A stretch of 64,000 nt of DNA from Streptomyces hygroscopicus (GCF_026168105.1 NZ_LBMW01000022.1:78214-142213), one strand, 5' to 3'; shown: positions 1 to 9,294, numbered from the stretch's first letter. The notes: generated from the sequence alone by a model not told the origin. A program made the numbers and translations.

Positions 1-1
1 G

Positions 2-1150
2 CTCGTCACCACCCCGACCCTCGTGGGCGCGTTGCTGCGGCTGCCGTACAGCTACGCCGTGACCCGCATGGGAGGCCGGAACTGGACCGTGCTGGCCACC
101 CTCGCGCTGCTCGTGCCGACGGCGCTCGCGACCTGGCTGATCCAGCAGCCCGGCACCCCGCTGTGGGCACTCGTCGCCGTGGCAGCCCTGGCCGGGATCG
201 GCGGCGGCAACTTCGCCTCCTCCATGACCAACGTCACCGCGTTCTACCCCCAGCGGCACCAAGGCTGGGCGCTCGGCCTGAACGCCGGCGGCGGCAACCT
301 GGGCGTGGCGGTGGTACAGCTGCTCGGCCTGGCCGTGGCGACACTCTACGGCGTCCGCCACCCTGCTTACATCGCATGCATCTACCTGCCGGTCATCGTC
401 ATCACGGCGGTGATGTGCGGCCGGTACATGGACAACGTGGCCGCCGTCCGCACGCCGCCCGGCGCACAGCGGGAAGCCGCCCGCACCGGGCACACCTGGC
501 TGATCTCAGCCTTGTACGTGGGCACCTTCGGTTCCTTCATCGGCTACGGGTTCGCGTTCGGGCTGGTGCTGCAGAACCAGTTCGGCGCAACCCCGGTGCA
601 GGCCGTCTCCTACACCTTCCTCGGGCCGCTGCTCGGCTCACTCACCCGCCCCCTCGGCGGCCGGCTCGCCGACCGGTGCGGAGCGGCCCGCGTCACGTTC
701 TGGACGTTCCTGGCCATGGCCGCCGGAACCGGCGTCCTCGTCGTCGCCGCCACCTGGCAGCAATTCGGGCTGTTCGTTGCGGGGTTCGTCACGCTGTTCG
801 TGCTCAGCGGCATCGGTAACGGCTCCACGTACAAGCTGATCCCGGTCGTCTTCGCCGCCAAGGCCGAACAAGAGGTCACCGCCGGGGCGGACGCATCCGA
901 AGCGTTCGCCCGCCAGCGTCGCCTGGCCGGAGCGGTCATCGCCATCGCGGGAGCGGTCGGCGCGGTCGGCGGCGCGGCCATCAACTTTGCGTTCAAGCTC
1001 TCCTACAGCGGCCACCACGCCTCCGGTATCCCGGCGTTCTGCGCGTTCATCGGCTACTACGCCGCATGCATGTTGCTGCTGCGGGCCGTCTACCTGCGCA
1101 AGCCCACCGCGCAGCGGGCCGCGGCCGACCGGGAGCGAGCGCGTGTCTGA
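2..1150 (+). CDS. narK: NarK-type nitrate/nitrite MFS transporter, 5' end outside window
   Basis: The reading frame is open to the left edge, so the true start is upstream. The visible 382 residues are a multi-helix, Gly/Ala-rich major facilitator protein. Its frame contains PTLVGALLRLPYSY and later the Gly-rich GLNAGGGNLGV segment, which are typical of NarK/NasA-type nitrate-nitrite porters in the cytoplasmic membrane. The stop overlaps the GTG of the nitrate reductase gene by 8 bp. The two are therefore translated from one mRNA, with this protein importing the substrate of the next enzyme. The family is clear; whether it favours nitrate uptake or nitrite export cannot be read from sequence alone. 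Confidence 0.88.
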   Translation, partial: LVTTPTLVGALLRLPYSYAVTRMGGRNWTVLATLALLVPTALATWLIQQPGTPLWALVAVAALAGIGGGNFASSMTNVTAFYPQRHQGWALGLNAGGGNLGVAVVQLLGLAVATLYGVRHPAYIACIYLPVIVITAVMCGRYMDNVAAVRTPPGAQREAARTGHTWLISALYVGTFGSFIGYGFAFGLVLQNQFGATPVQAVSYTFLGPLLGSLTRPLGGRLADRCGAARVTFWTFLAMAAGTGVLVVAATWQQFGLFVAGFVTLFVLSGIGNGSTYKLIPVVFAAKAEQEVTAGADASEAFARQRRLAGAVIAIAGAVGAVGGAAINFAFKLSYSGHHASGIPAFCAFIGYYAACMLLLRAVYLRKPTAQRAAADRERARV

Positions 1151-3236
1151 CCTGCCCATACTCGCCGCGGAAACCGACACCCACTGCCCATATTGTGCGT
1201 TGCAGTGCGGCACCCGCCTGCAAGGTGACCGGGAGATCGGCGTCAAGGTGCAGCCGCTGGCGGGCTTTCCGGTGAATGCCGGCCGACTGTGCCAGAAGGG
1301 CTGGACCGCCCCGGAGCTGCTGCACACCCCCGACCGGCTCACCAGCCCGCTGCTGCGGCAGGGGGACCAACTGGTGCCGGTCGGCTGGGAGCAGGCCCTG
1401 GGCGTGGTTGCCCGTCGGCTCCGTACCCTGCGAGCCCAGCATGGTCCCGACGTGGTCGGGGTCTTCGGCGGTGGCGGCCTGACCAACGAGAAGGCGTACC
1501 TGCTGGGCAAGTTCGCTCGCGTGGCGCTGGGCACCAGCCAGATCGACTACAACGGCCGCTGGTGCATGTCGTCGGCGGCTGCCGCGGGGAACGCCGCGTT
1601 CGGCATCGACCGGGGCCTGCCGTTCCCCGTCACCGACCTGCAGGAGGCGCAGGTGGTGCTGCTGGCCGGCGCCAATCCTGCCGAGACGATGCCGCCGCTG
1701 ATGCAGCACCTGGAGCGCGCGGATCTGATCGTGCTGGACCCGCGCCGCACACCCACCGCGCAGCGTGCCGCGCTGCACCTGCAACCCGTCCCCGGCACTG
1801 ACCTCGCCCTGGCGCTGGGGCTGCTGCACGCCGTCCTCGAGGACGGGCCAGCGGACAAGAGCTACATCCAGCAGCGCACGCACGGCTTCCCGGAGGTGGC
1901 CGCCTCCGTGGGGGAGTGGTGGCCGGAGCGCACCGAGCAGGTCACCGGTGTTCCGGCCCATGACATCCGCCGTGCGGCACGGCTGCTGGCCCAGGCCGAG
2001 CGGGCCTACGTACTGACCGGGCGGGGCGTCGAACAGCAGTCCAAAGGCACTGACACCGCGCAGGCGTTCATCAACCTGGCGCTCGCGCTCGGGCTTCCCG
2101 GGCGCCCCGGCAGCGGCTACGGCTGCCTCACCGGCCAGGGCAACGGGCAAGGCGGACGGGAGCACGGTCAGAAGGCCGACCAGCTGGCCGGCTACCGCTC
2201 CATCACCGACCCGGAGGCCCGCGCGCATGTCGCCGCCGTGTGGGGCATCCGTCCACAGGAGCTCCCCGGCGCGGGCCGCAGCGCATTCGAGATGCTGGAT
2301 GCCCTCGGCACCCCGGAGGGACCTCGCGCGCTGCTGGTGTTCGGCTCCAACCCCATCGTGTCCGCACCGCACTCCGCCCGGATCGAGGAGCGGTTGGCGG
2401 CACTGGACCTGCTGGTAGTGGCGGACTTCGTACTCTCGGAGACCGCCCAAGCGGCCGACGTGGTGCTGCCGGTCACCCAATGGGCCGAAGAAGACGGCAC
2501 CCTTACCAACCTCGAGGGCCGCGTCCTGCGGCGACGCGCCCTGCTGCCGCCGCCACCTGGCGTCAGGAGCGACCTGGAGGTCATCCGCGACCTGGCCATC
2601 CGGCTCGGGCAGCCCCCGCACCGCTTCCCCGACTCGCCCGAGGCCGTCTTCGACGAGCTCCGCGCAGCCTCCGCCGGCGGCAGGGCCGACTACGCAGGAG
2701 TCACCTATGAGCGCCTGGAGGCCGGCGAAGCCCTGCACTGGCCCTGTCCCGCTGAGGACCATCCCGGCACGCCACGCCTGTTCACCGACCGGTTCGCGCA
2801 CGCGGACGGCCGCGCGCGGTTCGTCCCGGTCACCTACCGCGAGGCCGCGGAAGACCTGAGCAATCAGTACCCGCTGTATGCCACGACGGGCCGGGTGCTG
2901 GCTCAGTATCAGACGGGCGCCCAGACGCGCCGCATCCGAGAACTCAACGACGCAGCGCCGCAGGCATTCGTCCAGGTGCACCCGGACACCGCCGCCCGCC
3001 ACGGCCTCACCGACGACACACCGGCCCGCGTCACCTCCGCACGCGGCAGCCTGACCGCACCGGTCCGCACCGACCCCGCCATGCGGCTGGACACGGTGTT
3101 CGTGCCGTTCCACTACACGGGAGACGGCCGCGCCAACGCCCTCACCAATCCGGCAATCGACCCACGCAGCGGCATGCCGGAATTCAAAGTCGCCGCCGTC
3201 CGCCTAGAACCAGCAGAAGAGGAACCAGCAGCGTGA
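1143..3236 (+). CDS. nasA: Assimilatory nitrate reductase catalytic subunit (Mo-bisMGD)
   Basis: This 697-aa molybdopterin oxidoreductase should reduce nitrate to nitrite in the cytoplasm. The N-terminus carries the [4Fe-4S] motif C15-x2-C18-x3-C22 with the fourth ligand at C50 (GRLCQKGW). The molybdopterin domains follow, with the MSSAAAAGN and GANPAE stretches and a C-terminal dinucleotide-binding domain (FVPFHYTGDGRANALT). I chose GTG at 1143 because it gives the usual short lead before the first Cys; an upstream start in the same frame would only add residues antisense to narK. No C-terminal [2Fe-2S] domain is present, so electrons must come from a separate subunit. The next gene overlaps by 4 bp and carries such a domain. 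Confidence 0.9.
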   Translation: MSDLPILAAETDTHCPYCALQCGTRLQGDREIGVKVQPLAGFPVNAGRLCQKGWTAPELLHTPDRLTSPLLRQGDQLVPVGWEQALGVVARRLRTLRAQHGPDVVGVFGGGGLTNEKAYLLGKFARVALGTSQIDYNGRWCMSSAAAAGNAAFGIDRGLPFPVTDLQEAQVVLLAGANPAETMPPLMQHLERADLIVLDPRRTPTAQRAALHLQPVPGTDLALALGLLHAVLEDGPADKSYIQQRTHGFPEVAASVGEWWPERTEQVTGVPAHDIRRAARLLAQAERAYVLTGRGVEQQSKGTDTAQAFINLALALGLPGRPGSGYGCLTGQGNGQGGREHGQKADQLAGYRSITDPEARAHVAAVWGIRPQELPGAGRSAFEMLDALGTPEGPRALLVFGSNPIVSAPHSARIEERLAALDLLVVADFVLSETAQAADVVLPVTQWAEEDGTLTNLEGRVLRRRALLPPPPGVRSDLEVIRDLAIRLGQPPHRFPDSPEAVFDELRAASAGGRADYAGVTYERLEAGEALHWPCPAEDHPGTPRLFTDRFAHADGRARFVPVTYREAAEDLSNQYPLYATTGRVLAQYQTGAQTRRIRELNDAAPQAFVQVHPDTAARHGLTDDTPARVTSARGSLTAPVRTDPAMRLDTVFVPFHYTGDGRANALTNPAIDPRSGMPEFKVAAVRLEPAEEEPAA

Positions 3237-4111
3237 CCGCCCCCCTTGATCCGGCCGCTCTCACGTGCACAACCGGCGCCGCAGGCGTCGTCCCCATCCG
3301 CACGGTTGAGGACTGCGCCACCCTCACACCCAAGGTCGCGCTGGTGCTGGGGGACGGCGCGCTCGCGGTGGAGGCCGCCAGCGCCCTCGCTACGCGCGGC
3401 GTGCGCACCGGCCTGGTCTGCACCGCCCCGCGGCCCCTGTACCACGCGCTGGGCGAGGTGGCGAGCCGCATGGTCACCGCCCACCTGGAAGACGCGGGCA
3501 TCACCGTCCTGGGCGGCGCGCAGCCCACCCGTTGCTCCGACGGCGTGCTGCACCTTGCGGACGGCAGCGACCTGCCCGCCGACGCGCTCATCGTCGCCGG
3601 CCAAGCCACCGGGCCGGGCGAACAACTACGGCTGCGTAGCGCCTTGGTGGACGTCGCCGTCCTCGGAGAACCGGACGCGGCCGAGCATCCCGGCACCCGG
3701 CAGATCACTCTCACCGACCCCCGTCACCAGCGCTACGCCCAGCTCACCATCAACGACCACAAGATCATCGCGGGAGTCCTGGTGGGACTGCCGCAGGCCA
3801 TCGCAACGCTCGGGCTGCTGCACCGACGCGGCCAGTACCTGCCTGCCGACCGCCTCGGGCTGCTGCTCGACCTGCCGCCGCGCCCATGCTCCACCGACAC
3901 CGCGCCGCCGCTTCAGGACGCGGTGATCTGCCTGTGCAACAACGTCACTCGCCGCGCGCTCGCCGCCGCGTGGCGATCCGGTGCCCGTACCCAATCCGCG
4001 CTCGCCACAGCGACGCGGGCCGGCACCGGCTGCGGCGGCTGCGGTCCAGCGGTTCAGGAACTCTGCGGCATTTGGGCCGACGAACGTCAGGCACAGGAGG
4101 CGGCGGCATGA
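3233..4111 (+). CDS. NasB-like electron-transfer subunit: NAD-type Rossmann half plus BFD [2Fe-2S] domain
   Basis: This 292-aa protein combines a partial pyridine-nucleotide oxidoreductase fold (VALVLGDGALAVEAAS, about residues 35-50, a GxGxxxxE dinucleotide motif) with a C-terminal BFD-like ferredoxin domain. The four ligands are C233-x-C235 and C267-x2-C270. NasB of Bacillus and the middle of NirB have the same pairing. The N-terminal FAD-binding half of a full reductase is missing here. The gene overlaps its neighbours on both sides (GTGA at the start, ATGA at the end), and the next gene is a complete FAD reductase. I infer that the two form a split electron chain from NAD(P)H to nitrate reductase. 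The role is inferred from domains and context. Confidence 0.78.
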   Translation: MTAPLDPAALTCTTGAAGVVPIRTVEDCATLTPKVALVLGDGALAVEAASALATRGVRTGLVCTAPRPLYHALGEVASRMVTAHLEDAGITVLGGAQPTRCSDGVLHLADGSDLPADALIVAGQATGPGEQLRLRSALVDVAVLGEPDAAEHPGTRQITLTDPRHQRYAQLTINDHKIIAGVLVGLPQAIATLGLLHRRGQYLPADRLGLLLDLPPRPCSTDTAPPLQDAVICLCNNVTRRALAAAWRSGARTQSALATATRAGTGCGGCGPAVQELCGIWADERQAQEAAA

Positions 4112-5304
4112 TGCGCACGCTGATGATCGCCGGATATGGCATGGCCGGCCACCGCCTGGCCGAAGAAGTCCTGGCCCTTGATGCGGACGAGGAGTGGCGC
4201 ATCGTCATCCTGGGAGAAGAGCTGTACCCCGCCTACGACCGCGTGTGCCTGTCCGGATACCTGGACGGTAGGAGCCGCGCCGACCTCATGCTCCCGGGGC
4301 GCGACTTCCTTCAGCATCCCCGGGCGCAGTTGTGGTTGGGCTGCCCGGCCGTGGGCGGAGATCCGGCGTCGCGGACCGTGCGGACCGCTGACGGCTCCTG
4401 CCTGACCTACGACGCGCTCGTCCTCGCCACGGGCTCACGCCCGTTCGTGCCGCCCGTGCCCGGCCACGACCTGCCCGGCTGTTTCGTGTACCGCACCTTC
4501 GACGACCTCGACGCCATCCGTGCCCACGCCCGGCCCGGCAGGAACGGCGTCGTGGTCGGCGGTGGCCTGCTCGGCCTGGAAGCCGCCAACGCCCTGCGGC
4601 TCCTCGGGATGACGCCACACGTGGTGGAGACCGGACCGCACCTGATGCCCGCGCAGCTGGACAGGGGAGCAGCCGCAGTGCTGCACCGGCACGTCACCGG
4701 CCTCGGCGTCGCGGTGCACTGCGGCACCGCCACCGTCAGCATCGACTCGCACCCAGCCAGGACCGTACGTTCCGTCACCCTGTCCAACGGCACGGTCATC
4801 GACACGCCGCTGGTCATCTTTGCTGCTGGGGTACGGCCCCGTGACGACCTTGCCACCGCTCTCGGCCTGGAGCGCGCGGACCGCGGCGGCTTCCTCACCG
4901 ACAAGCTGTGCCGCACCAGCGCGCCGCAAGTGTGGGCTGTCGGGGACTGCGCGGCGGTGGGGGGCCGTTGCTACGGCCTGGTCGCCCCCGGCTATCGCAT
5001 GGCCGGCAGCGTCGCCCGGCAGGTCCTCGGCCTGGAGGCGGAGCCACTGGAGGACATCGACACCTCCACCACGCTCAAGCTCCTCGGCATCAACGTCGCC
5101 ACCTTCGGCGCCACCGGCCACCAGGGCGCCATGGAGGCTGCGTTCGCCGAGGACACCCGCTATGCCAAGGCCGTATTCGACGCCGATACGGGCGTGCTGC
5201 TCGGCGGGATCCTCGCCGGAAACACCGGCACCCCCACCACCCTCCAGCCCTTCATCGGCCGGCAGCCGCCCGCCGACCTGGAACAACTCCTCCTCCCTGC
5301 ATAA
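4108..5304 (+). CDS. NirB/NasB N-terminal-type FAD-dependent NAD(P)H oxidoreductase
   Basis: This 398-aa protein begins with a FAD Rossmann motif (G9-Y-G11-M-A-G14-H-R) and has a second, NAD-type motif (VVVGGGLLGLEAAN). It ends in the FAD-closing motif AVGDCAA with D280 in place. It resembles the reductase half of large-subunit nitrite reductases and rubredoxin reductases but stops before any siroheme or [2Fe-2S] domain. The start is an ATG overlapping the preceding stop as ATGA. In this operon it should supply electrons to the nitrate reductase via the BFD subunit just upstream. No siroheme nitrite reductase gene is visible nearby. A paralogue lies at 12667-13893 on the other strand. Confidence 0.82.
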   Translation: MMRTLMIAGYGMAGHRLAEEVLALDADEEWRIVILGEELYPAYDRVCLSGYLDGRSRADLMLPGRDFLQHPRAQLWLGCPAVGGDPASRTVRTADGSCLTYDALVLATGSRPFVPPVPGHDLPGCFVYRTFDDLDAIRAHARPGRNGVVVGGGLLGLEAANALRLLGMTPHVVETGPHLMPAQLDRGAAAVLHRHVTGLGVAVHCGTATVSIDSHPARTVRSVTLSNGTVIDTPLVIFAAGVRPRDDLATALGLERADRGGFLTDKLCRTSAPQVWAVGDCAAVGGRCYGLVAPGYRMAGSVARQVLGLEAEPLEDIDTSTTLKLLGINVATFGATGHQGAMEAAFAEDTRYAKAVFDADTGVLLGGILAGNTGTPTTLQPFIGRQPPADLEQLLLPA

Positions 5305-5318
5305 GGAGCACCCCAACT

Positions 5319-6203
5319 ATGAAGACGATCGCGCTCATTGGGCTGGGTACCATGGGCTCCCCGATGGCCGTCAACCTCGCCAAGGCCGGATACACCGTCC
5401 ACGGCTACAACCGCACCTCCGGCAAATCCGGTCCCCTCCTCAGCGCAGGCGGCCGGGAGGCGCCTTCCCTCAGTGAGGCCGTCAAGGCTGCGGACGTGGT
5501 GATCACGATGCTGCCGGACGTCCCGGAGGTCGAGCAGGTCGCCTACGCCCCCGACGGCATCCTCGCGAACGCGCCGCGCGGCACCCTGTGGATCGACATG
5601 TCCACCATCGACCCCCAGGCCGCCGTCAACCTCGCGCAAGCCGCAACCGACCGCGGCATCCGCACCCTGGACGCCCCCGTCGCAGGAGGCGAGGTCGGCG
5701 CCGTCGAAGGCACCCTGTCGATCATGGTCGGAGGGGAGGCGGAGGACTTCGAGGACGCCCTACCCGTCTTCCGGGCGATGGCGCGCACGATCGTGCACTG
5801 TGGCGGCCACGGCATCGGCCAGACCGTCAAAGCCGCCAACCAGCTGATCGTCGCGGCCAACATCCAAGCCTGCGCCGAGGCCGTGGTCTTCCTGGAGAAG
5901 TCCGGCGTCGACCTGGAAGCCGCCCTCGATGTCCTCAACGGCGGCATGGCTGCGTCAACCGTGCTGACCCGGAAGAAGACCAACTTCCTCACCCGCGACT
6001 ACGCCCCCAGCTTCGCCATGGCTCTGCACCACAAGGACATGGGCATCGCCACCCGCGCGGCCCGCGACGTCGGCGCGGCCATCCCCCTCGGCGCCACAGC
6101 CGCGCAGCTCATCGGGGCTGCCGTGGCCCGGGGTGACGGGAGCCTTGACCACAGCGCGCTGCTGCGGGGCGTGGAACTCCTCAGCGGCCACACCCAGCCG
6201 TAA
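5319..6203 (+). CDS. 2-hydroxy-3-oxopropionate reductase / beta-hydroxyacid dehydrogenase family
   Basis: A 294-aa NAD(P)-dependent dehydrogenase of the GarR/HIBADH family. It has the N-terminal GLGTMGSPMA nucleotide motif (residues 8-17), the substrate motif DAPVAGGEVGA (118-128) and the catalytic Lys in VKAANQL (K171). Such enzymes interconvert tartronate semialdehyde and glycerate or related 3-hydroxyacids. The ATG at 5319 has AAGGAG at 5303-5308. It lies 14 bp after the flavoprotein stop, so it is probably part of the same transcript, although its chemistry has no obvious link to nitrate. The exact substrate cannot be fixed from sequence. Confidence 0.87.
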   Translation: MKTIALIGLGTMGSPMAVNLAKAGYTVHGYNRTSGKSGPLLSAGGREAPSLSEAVKAADVVITMLPDVPEVEQVAYAPDGILANAPRGTLWIDMSTIDPQAAVNLAQAATDRGIRTLDAPVAGGEVGAVEGTLSIMVGGEAEDFEDALPVFRAMARTIVHCGGHGIGQTVKAANQLIVAANIQACAEAVVFLEKSGVDLEAALDVLNGGMAASTVLTRKKTNFLTRDYAPSFAMALHHKDMGIATRAARDVGAAIPLGATAAQLIGAAVARGDGSLDHSALLRGVELLSGHTQP

Positions 6204-6265
6204 CGGAGAGCCGAGGATCGGCGTAGAGGTTGGGCTGAGGGCGTGATGTGCGGGTGATCCTGCAG

Positions 6266-6293
6266 CCGGGTCCGGACCCCGACCCGGACCCGG
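6266..6293. terminator. Perfect 10-bp GC hairpin between convergent genes
   Basis: CCGGGTCCGG at 6266-6275 is repeated in inverted form at 6284-6293 around an 8-nt loop. It lies 63 bp after the dehydrogenase stop, between genes that converge. It is a plausible (probably bidirectional) terminator of the nitrate operon. There is no U tract, as is usual in streptomycetes. Confidence 0.75.
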
Positions 6294-6355
6294 GTGGCGG
6301 AGGCTGACGTCAAACCCTGGTCAGGGACCGTCCTCACGCCCTTGGACCGGCGCCG

Positions 6356-6375
6356 CCGCCTGGTGGGCCAGGCGG
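6356..6375. terminator. 8-bp hairpin downstream of azlD
   Basis: CCGCCTGG (6356-6363) and CCAGGCGG (6368-6375) pair perfectly around TGGG. It sits 42 bp beyond the end of the azlD gene on the minus strand and probably terminates the azlCD transcript. Confidence 0.6.
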
Positions 6376-6417
6376 TGTCCCCTGCGCCGCACAAGCCATG
6401 TCCCCGAACCGCGGGGT

Positions 6418-6729
6418 TCAGCCTGCCAGACCGCTCCAGCGGAGCACGGCGGCGGTGGCCGCCGCCAGTACGACCACGACCAAGAACGGTGCTCGCCGCC
6501 AGAGGGCCACGCCGGCCACTGCAAGAGCAATGGCCCGGGCGTCGACGACGATTCTGTGGTGCACCGTGAATGTCTCGATGGCGATGAGCGCGCCGAGCAG
6601 GGCCACGGGGACCGCCTGAGCGACCCGGTCGATGACAGGGTGACTCAGTGCCCGTTCCGGCACGAGGAGCCCCACCAATTTGAGGCAGAAGCACGCCGCT
6701 ACCGCTATGCCGATCCATACCCAGCTCAC
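6418..6729 (-). CDS. azlD: AzlD-family small membrane subunit of amino-acid exporter
   Basis: A 103-aa, almost entirely hydrophobic protein with about four membrane segments (WVWIGIAVAACFCLKLVG near the start; AIALAVAGVALW and FLVVVVLAAATAAVL near the end). This is the size and pattern of AzlD. The GTG start overlaps the azlC stop as GTGA, which implies coupled translation and a two-subunit complex. AzlC/AzlD (BrnFE-type) pairs export branched-chain amino acids or analogues. Being divergent from a methyltransferase and Dap-biosynthesis genes, it could export a product of that pathway, but this is only a guess. Confidence 0.82.
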   Translation of the reverse strand: MSWVWIGIAVAACFCLKLVGLLVPERALSHPVIDRVAQAVPVALLGALIAIETFTVHHRIVVDARAIALAVAGVALWRRAPFLVVVVLAAATAAVLRWSGLAG

Positions 6730-7481
6730 GAGTTGACCTTCCTCCCATCCGAGGATTCGCCGGACACCCGCGCCTTTGCGTCCGGCCGGGGCGAGCGCTC
6801 TGCCGGAATCAGTAGAACCATCAAGGCCGCGGGGGCGGCGAGCACCACCGGGAGGCCTGATCCGGTCACAGTGGACGCACCCACCGCCACTACGCAGGAC
6901 AGCAGGAAGACGAGTTGGTTTCCACGTTCGCGCAAACGAGGAGCCACGAGGGCCAGGAACGCGGCGGACGATGCCGCATCGAAGCCCAGGGACTTCGGAT
7001 CGGTGAGCAGCGAGCCGGCCATCGCACCCGCGAAGGTTGCGAGGTTCCAGCACAGGAAGACCACCGTACCGGTTGACCAGTAGGCGAACCGCGCCGACGC
7101 CGGTGAGGCCCCTCCGATCGCCATGGCGGTACTTTCATCGCTGATCAGGTGGGCGGTCGGCAGGACCCCGGCTCCACGAGGCCGGAGCAGTTTGGCCAGG
7201 CTCACCCCATAGAAGAGGTTCCGGATACCCAAAAGGCAAGCGGTCGCGGCCGCCGCTGCCCCGGTCCCCCCGGAGGCCAGGACTCCAACGAGCGCAAGCT
7301 GGGACGAACCCCCGTACATCAGGAGCGACAGGGCCTGGGTCTGCCAGGCGCTGAGACCGGCCGATACCGCCATCGCCCCATACGACAACCCGTACGTGCC
7401 GACGGCGACGCCGATCCCCACGGCATTCCGCAGGACGGCTGCGCGTTCCCGTCCGCTCCCCGGCATACGCCGCTCAACCAT
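6726..7481 (-). CDS. azlC: AzlC-family branched-chain amino acid permease
   Basis: A 251-aa membrane protein with the AzlC signature region (GLSYGAMAVSAGLSAWQTQALS, then GGSSQLALVG and LGIRNLFYG). About six to eight transmembrane segments are evident. I selected the ATG at 7481 because GGGGAAGG stands 8-9 nt upstream; an in-frame start 30 nt earlier has no ribosome site. It is the large subunit of the exporter formed with AzlD and is translationally coupled to it. Confidence 0.86.
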   Translation of the reverse strand: MVERRMPGSGRERAAVLRNAVGIGVAVGTYGLSYGAMAVSAGLSAWQTQALSLLMYGGSSQLALVGVLASGGTGAAAAATACLLGIRNLFYGVSLAKLLRPRGAGVLPTAHLISDESTAMAIGGASPASARFAYWSTGTVVFLCWNLATFAGAMAGSLLTDPKSLGFDAASSAAFLALVAPRLRERGNQLVFLLSCVVAVGASTVTGSGLPVVLAAPAALMVLLIPAERSPRPDAKARVSGESSDGRKVNS

Positions 7482-7585
7482 TGCTGACCTTCCCCTAGTT
7501 GTTGCACCCAAGACTCCAAGAGGCCTAGCGCTTGGTCAAGTTGGATGCCTATGATGCCGCATCAGAGTCAACTGAAGGAGCTGAA

Positions 7586-8254
7586 ATGACAAACGCAGCG
7601 ACCTACGGCGAACTGCAGTACGGGTGGGAGAAGGCCTACCAGGAGCAAGAGGAGGGGCCGCTCTGGCAAGAAGACCCCATCCCGGTGATCGCGGACGCGG
7701 TCGAGGCGCTCCGCCGGCGTCAGGCTCGCACAGTGGTCGATCTCGGCTGCGGCGACGGCCGCAACCTGGCGGCAGTGACCGAGGCCGGTTTCAACGCGCT
7801 GGGTGTCGACATCGCTCCCACCGGCCTGGCACACGCCCGCCGCGTCATCAAGCAGCGTTCGTTCCTCATGCGGTCCGACGCGACGAGCCTGCCTCTCGTC
7901 GATGCGTCGGTGGACGCCGTCACGTGCTTCGACGTCTTCGGCCAGGTACAGGATCCGACCGACCTGATCAGTGAGGCACGGCGCATCATCGCGCCGGGAG
8001 GCGTGTTCATCACCAATGCCTTCACCCTGGAGGACGGCACATACGGCGAGGGAGAGGAGATAGCCCCGCACACCTTCGCCTACAAGGACACGCTCTTCCG
8101 CTACTACCCCGAGGACGAGATCCGCATCCTGTTCGCCGACTGGGACCTCCATGAACTCCGCCGGGTGTCCTGGGACGACCCGCCGCACGGTGACTTCAGG
8201 CCGTACCCCCACACCCACGACAACTGGGTGGTGTACGCGAGCCCGAAGAACTAG
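7586..8254 (+). CDS. Class I SAM-dependent methyltransferase
   Basis: A 222-aa soluble protein with the SAM-binding motif VVDLGCGDGRNL (about residues 50-61), the acidic loop LGVDIAP and a following DAVTCFDVFGQV strand. This is a methyltransferase-11/25 type fold. The ATG at 7586 is preceded by AAGGAG (7574-7579). It sits 53 bp before the sbnA-like gene in the same direction, so it may act on a Dap-pathway metabolite or product. Its substrate is unknown, and no partner scaffold such as an NRPS is adjacent. Confidence 0.8.
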   Translation: MTNAATYGELQYGWEKAYQEQEEGPLWQEDPIPVIADAVEALRRRQARTVVDLGCGDGRNLAAVTEAGFNALGVDIAPTGLAHARRVIKQRSFLMRSDATSLPLVDASVDAVTCFDVFGQVQDPTDLISEARRIIAPGGVFITNAFTLEDGTYGEGEEIAPHTFAYKDTLFRYYPEDEIRILFADWDLHELRRVSWDDPPHGDFRPYPHTHDNWVVYASPKN

Positions 8255-8307
8255 GGTCCTCCGAACTCGGCGGCACGCAGATCGGATACGTATTGGACTG
8301 CCCTGAC

Positions 8308-9294
8308 ATGCATGCCCGGCAATACCTCGACCGCTTCGAAACCCTGCTCGGCGTCACACCCGTGAAGACGCTCACCGTCGATGTCCTGGGAAGGCCGCGC
8401 AGCATCAACCTGAAGCTCGAAGGCCACAACATCACGGGCTCGATCAAGGCCCGCACAGCCTATGGCCTGGTGCGCGGCCTCGCGGAGGACGGGTTAATTC
8501 GCCCCGGCGTCAGGTTGATTGAGTCAACATCGGGCAATCTCGGCGTGGCGCTGGCGACCATGGCCCGCTATCTGGGGGTCGGATTCACGGCCGTGGTCGA
8601 CCCGTTGATCACGACCGAGTGCCTCACGCGGCTGCGAGATCTCGGCGCGACCGTGGTCATGGTGGAGGATCCGGACCCGGCCGGCGGCTACCTGCTCTCT
8701 CGCCTCGCCAAGGTGAAGCAGATGGTTGCTCAGGATGACGCCTACGTATGGGTGGACCAGTACAACAACTGGCGAAATCCGGAAATTCACCGGCAGATGA
8801 CGGGGCCGGAGATCCTTGGGCAGATGCCGACGCCTCCCGACGCTGTCTTCGCCGCGATCTCGACCGGCGGGACGTTTGCGGGGCTGAGTCGCTGCTTTCG
8901 CGCGAGGAGCCCGCAGACACGTATGATCGCAGTCGACATCAAAGGATCGGTCGCGTTCGGTGGCCGGCCTGGGAAGCGGCACCTTTCGGGTATCGGCGCG
9001 AGCCGTCGGTCCAGCTTCCTTGATCCCGGCCTGATCGACCATCTCGCCTTTGCCGGCGTAGGGGAATCCGCCTACTACTGCCGTGCCGTTCTACGCGACT
9101 CCGGGATCTATCTCGGGGGTTCGTCCGGTGCGGTCGTGGCCGCCTGTGTCCGGTACCTCGCGGAGCACCCGGAGATCCAGAACCCGCTGTGCGTCTGCGC
9201 CGACGGAGGTGAGAAGTACGAGAGCACGGTGTACAGCGATGCATGGCTGGAGGCGATCGACGAACGGGCCGCGCCTGCCGACGTGCCTGGCTAG
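8308..9294 (+). CDS. sbnA: SbnA-like N-(2-amino-2-carboxyethyl)-L-glutamate synthase
   Basis: A 328-aa fold-type II PLP enzyme of the cysteine synthase family. GSIKARTA contains the PLP Lys (K47 from this start). The substrate loop ESTSGNLGVALA and the phosphate loop STGGTFAG both follow. The ESxSGNLG form, together with the nearby SbnB, points to SbnA, which joins O-phosphoserine and glutamate to give the precursor of L-2,3-diaminopropionate. The start is uncertain: TTG at 8293 would add five residues, but ATG 8308 gives the usual lead length before GVTPV. No strong ribosome site is seen for either. Confidence 0.85.
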   Translation: MHARQYLDRFETLLGVTPVKTLTVDVLGRPRSINLKLEGHNITGSIKARTAYGLVRGLAEDGLIRPGVRLIESTSGNLGVALATMARYLGVGFTAVVDPLITTECLTRLRDLGATVVMVEDPDPAGGYLLSRLAKVKQMVAQDDAYVWVDQYNNWRNPEIHRQMTGPEILGQMPTPPDAVFAAISTGGTFAGLSRCFRARSPQTRMIAVDIKGSVAFGGRPGKRHLSGIGASRRSSFLDPGLIDHLAFAGVGESAYYCRAVLRDSGIYLGGSSGAVVAACVRYLAEHPEIQNPLCVCADGGEKYESTVYSDAWLEAIDERAAPADVPG

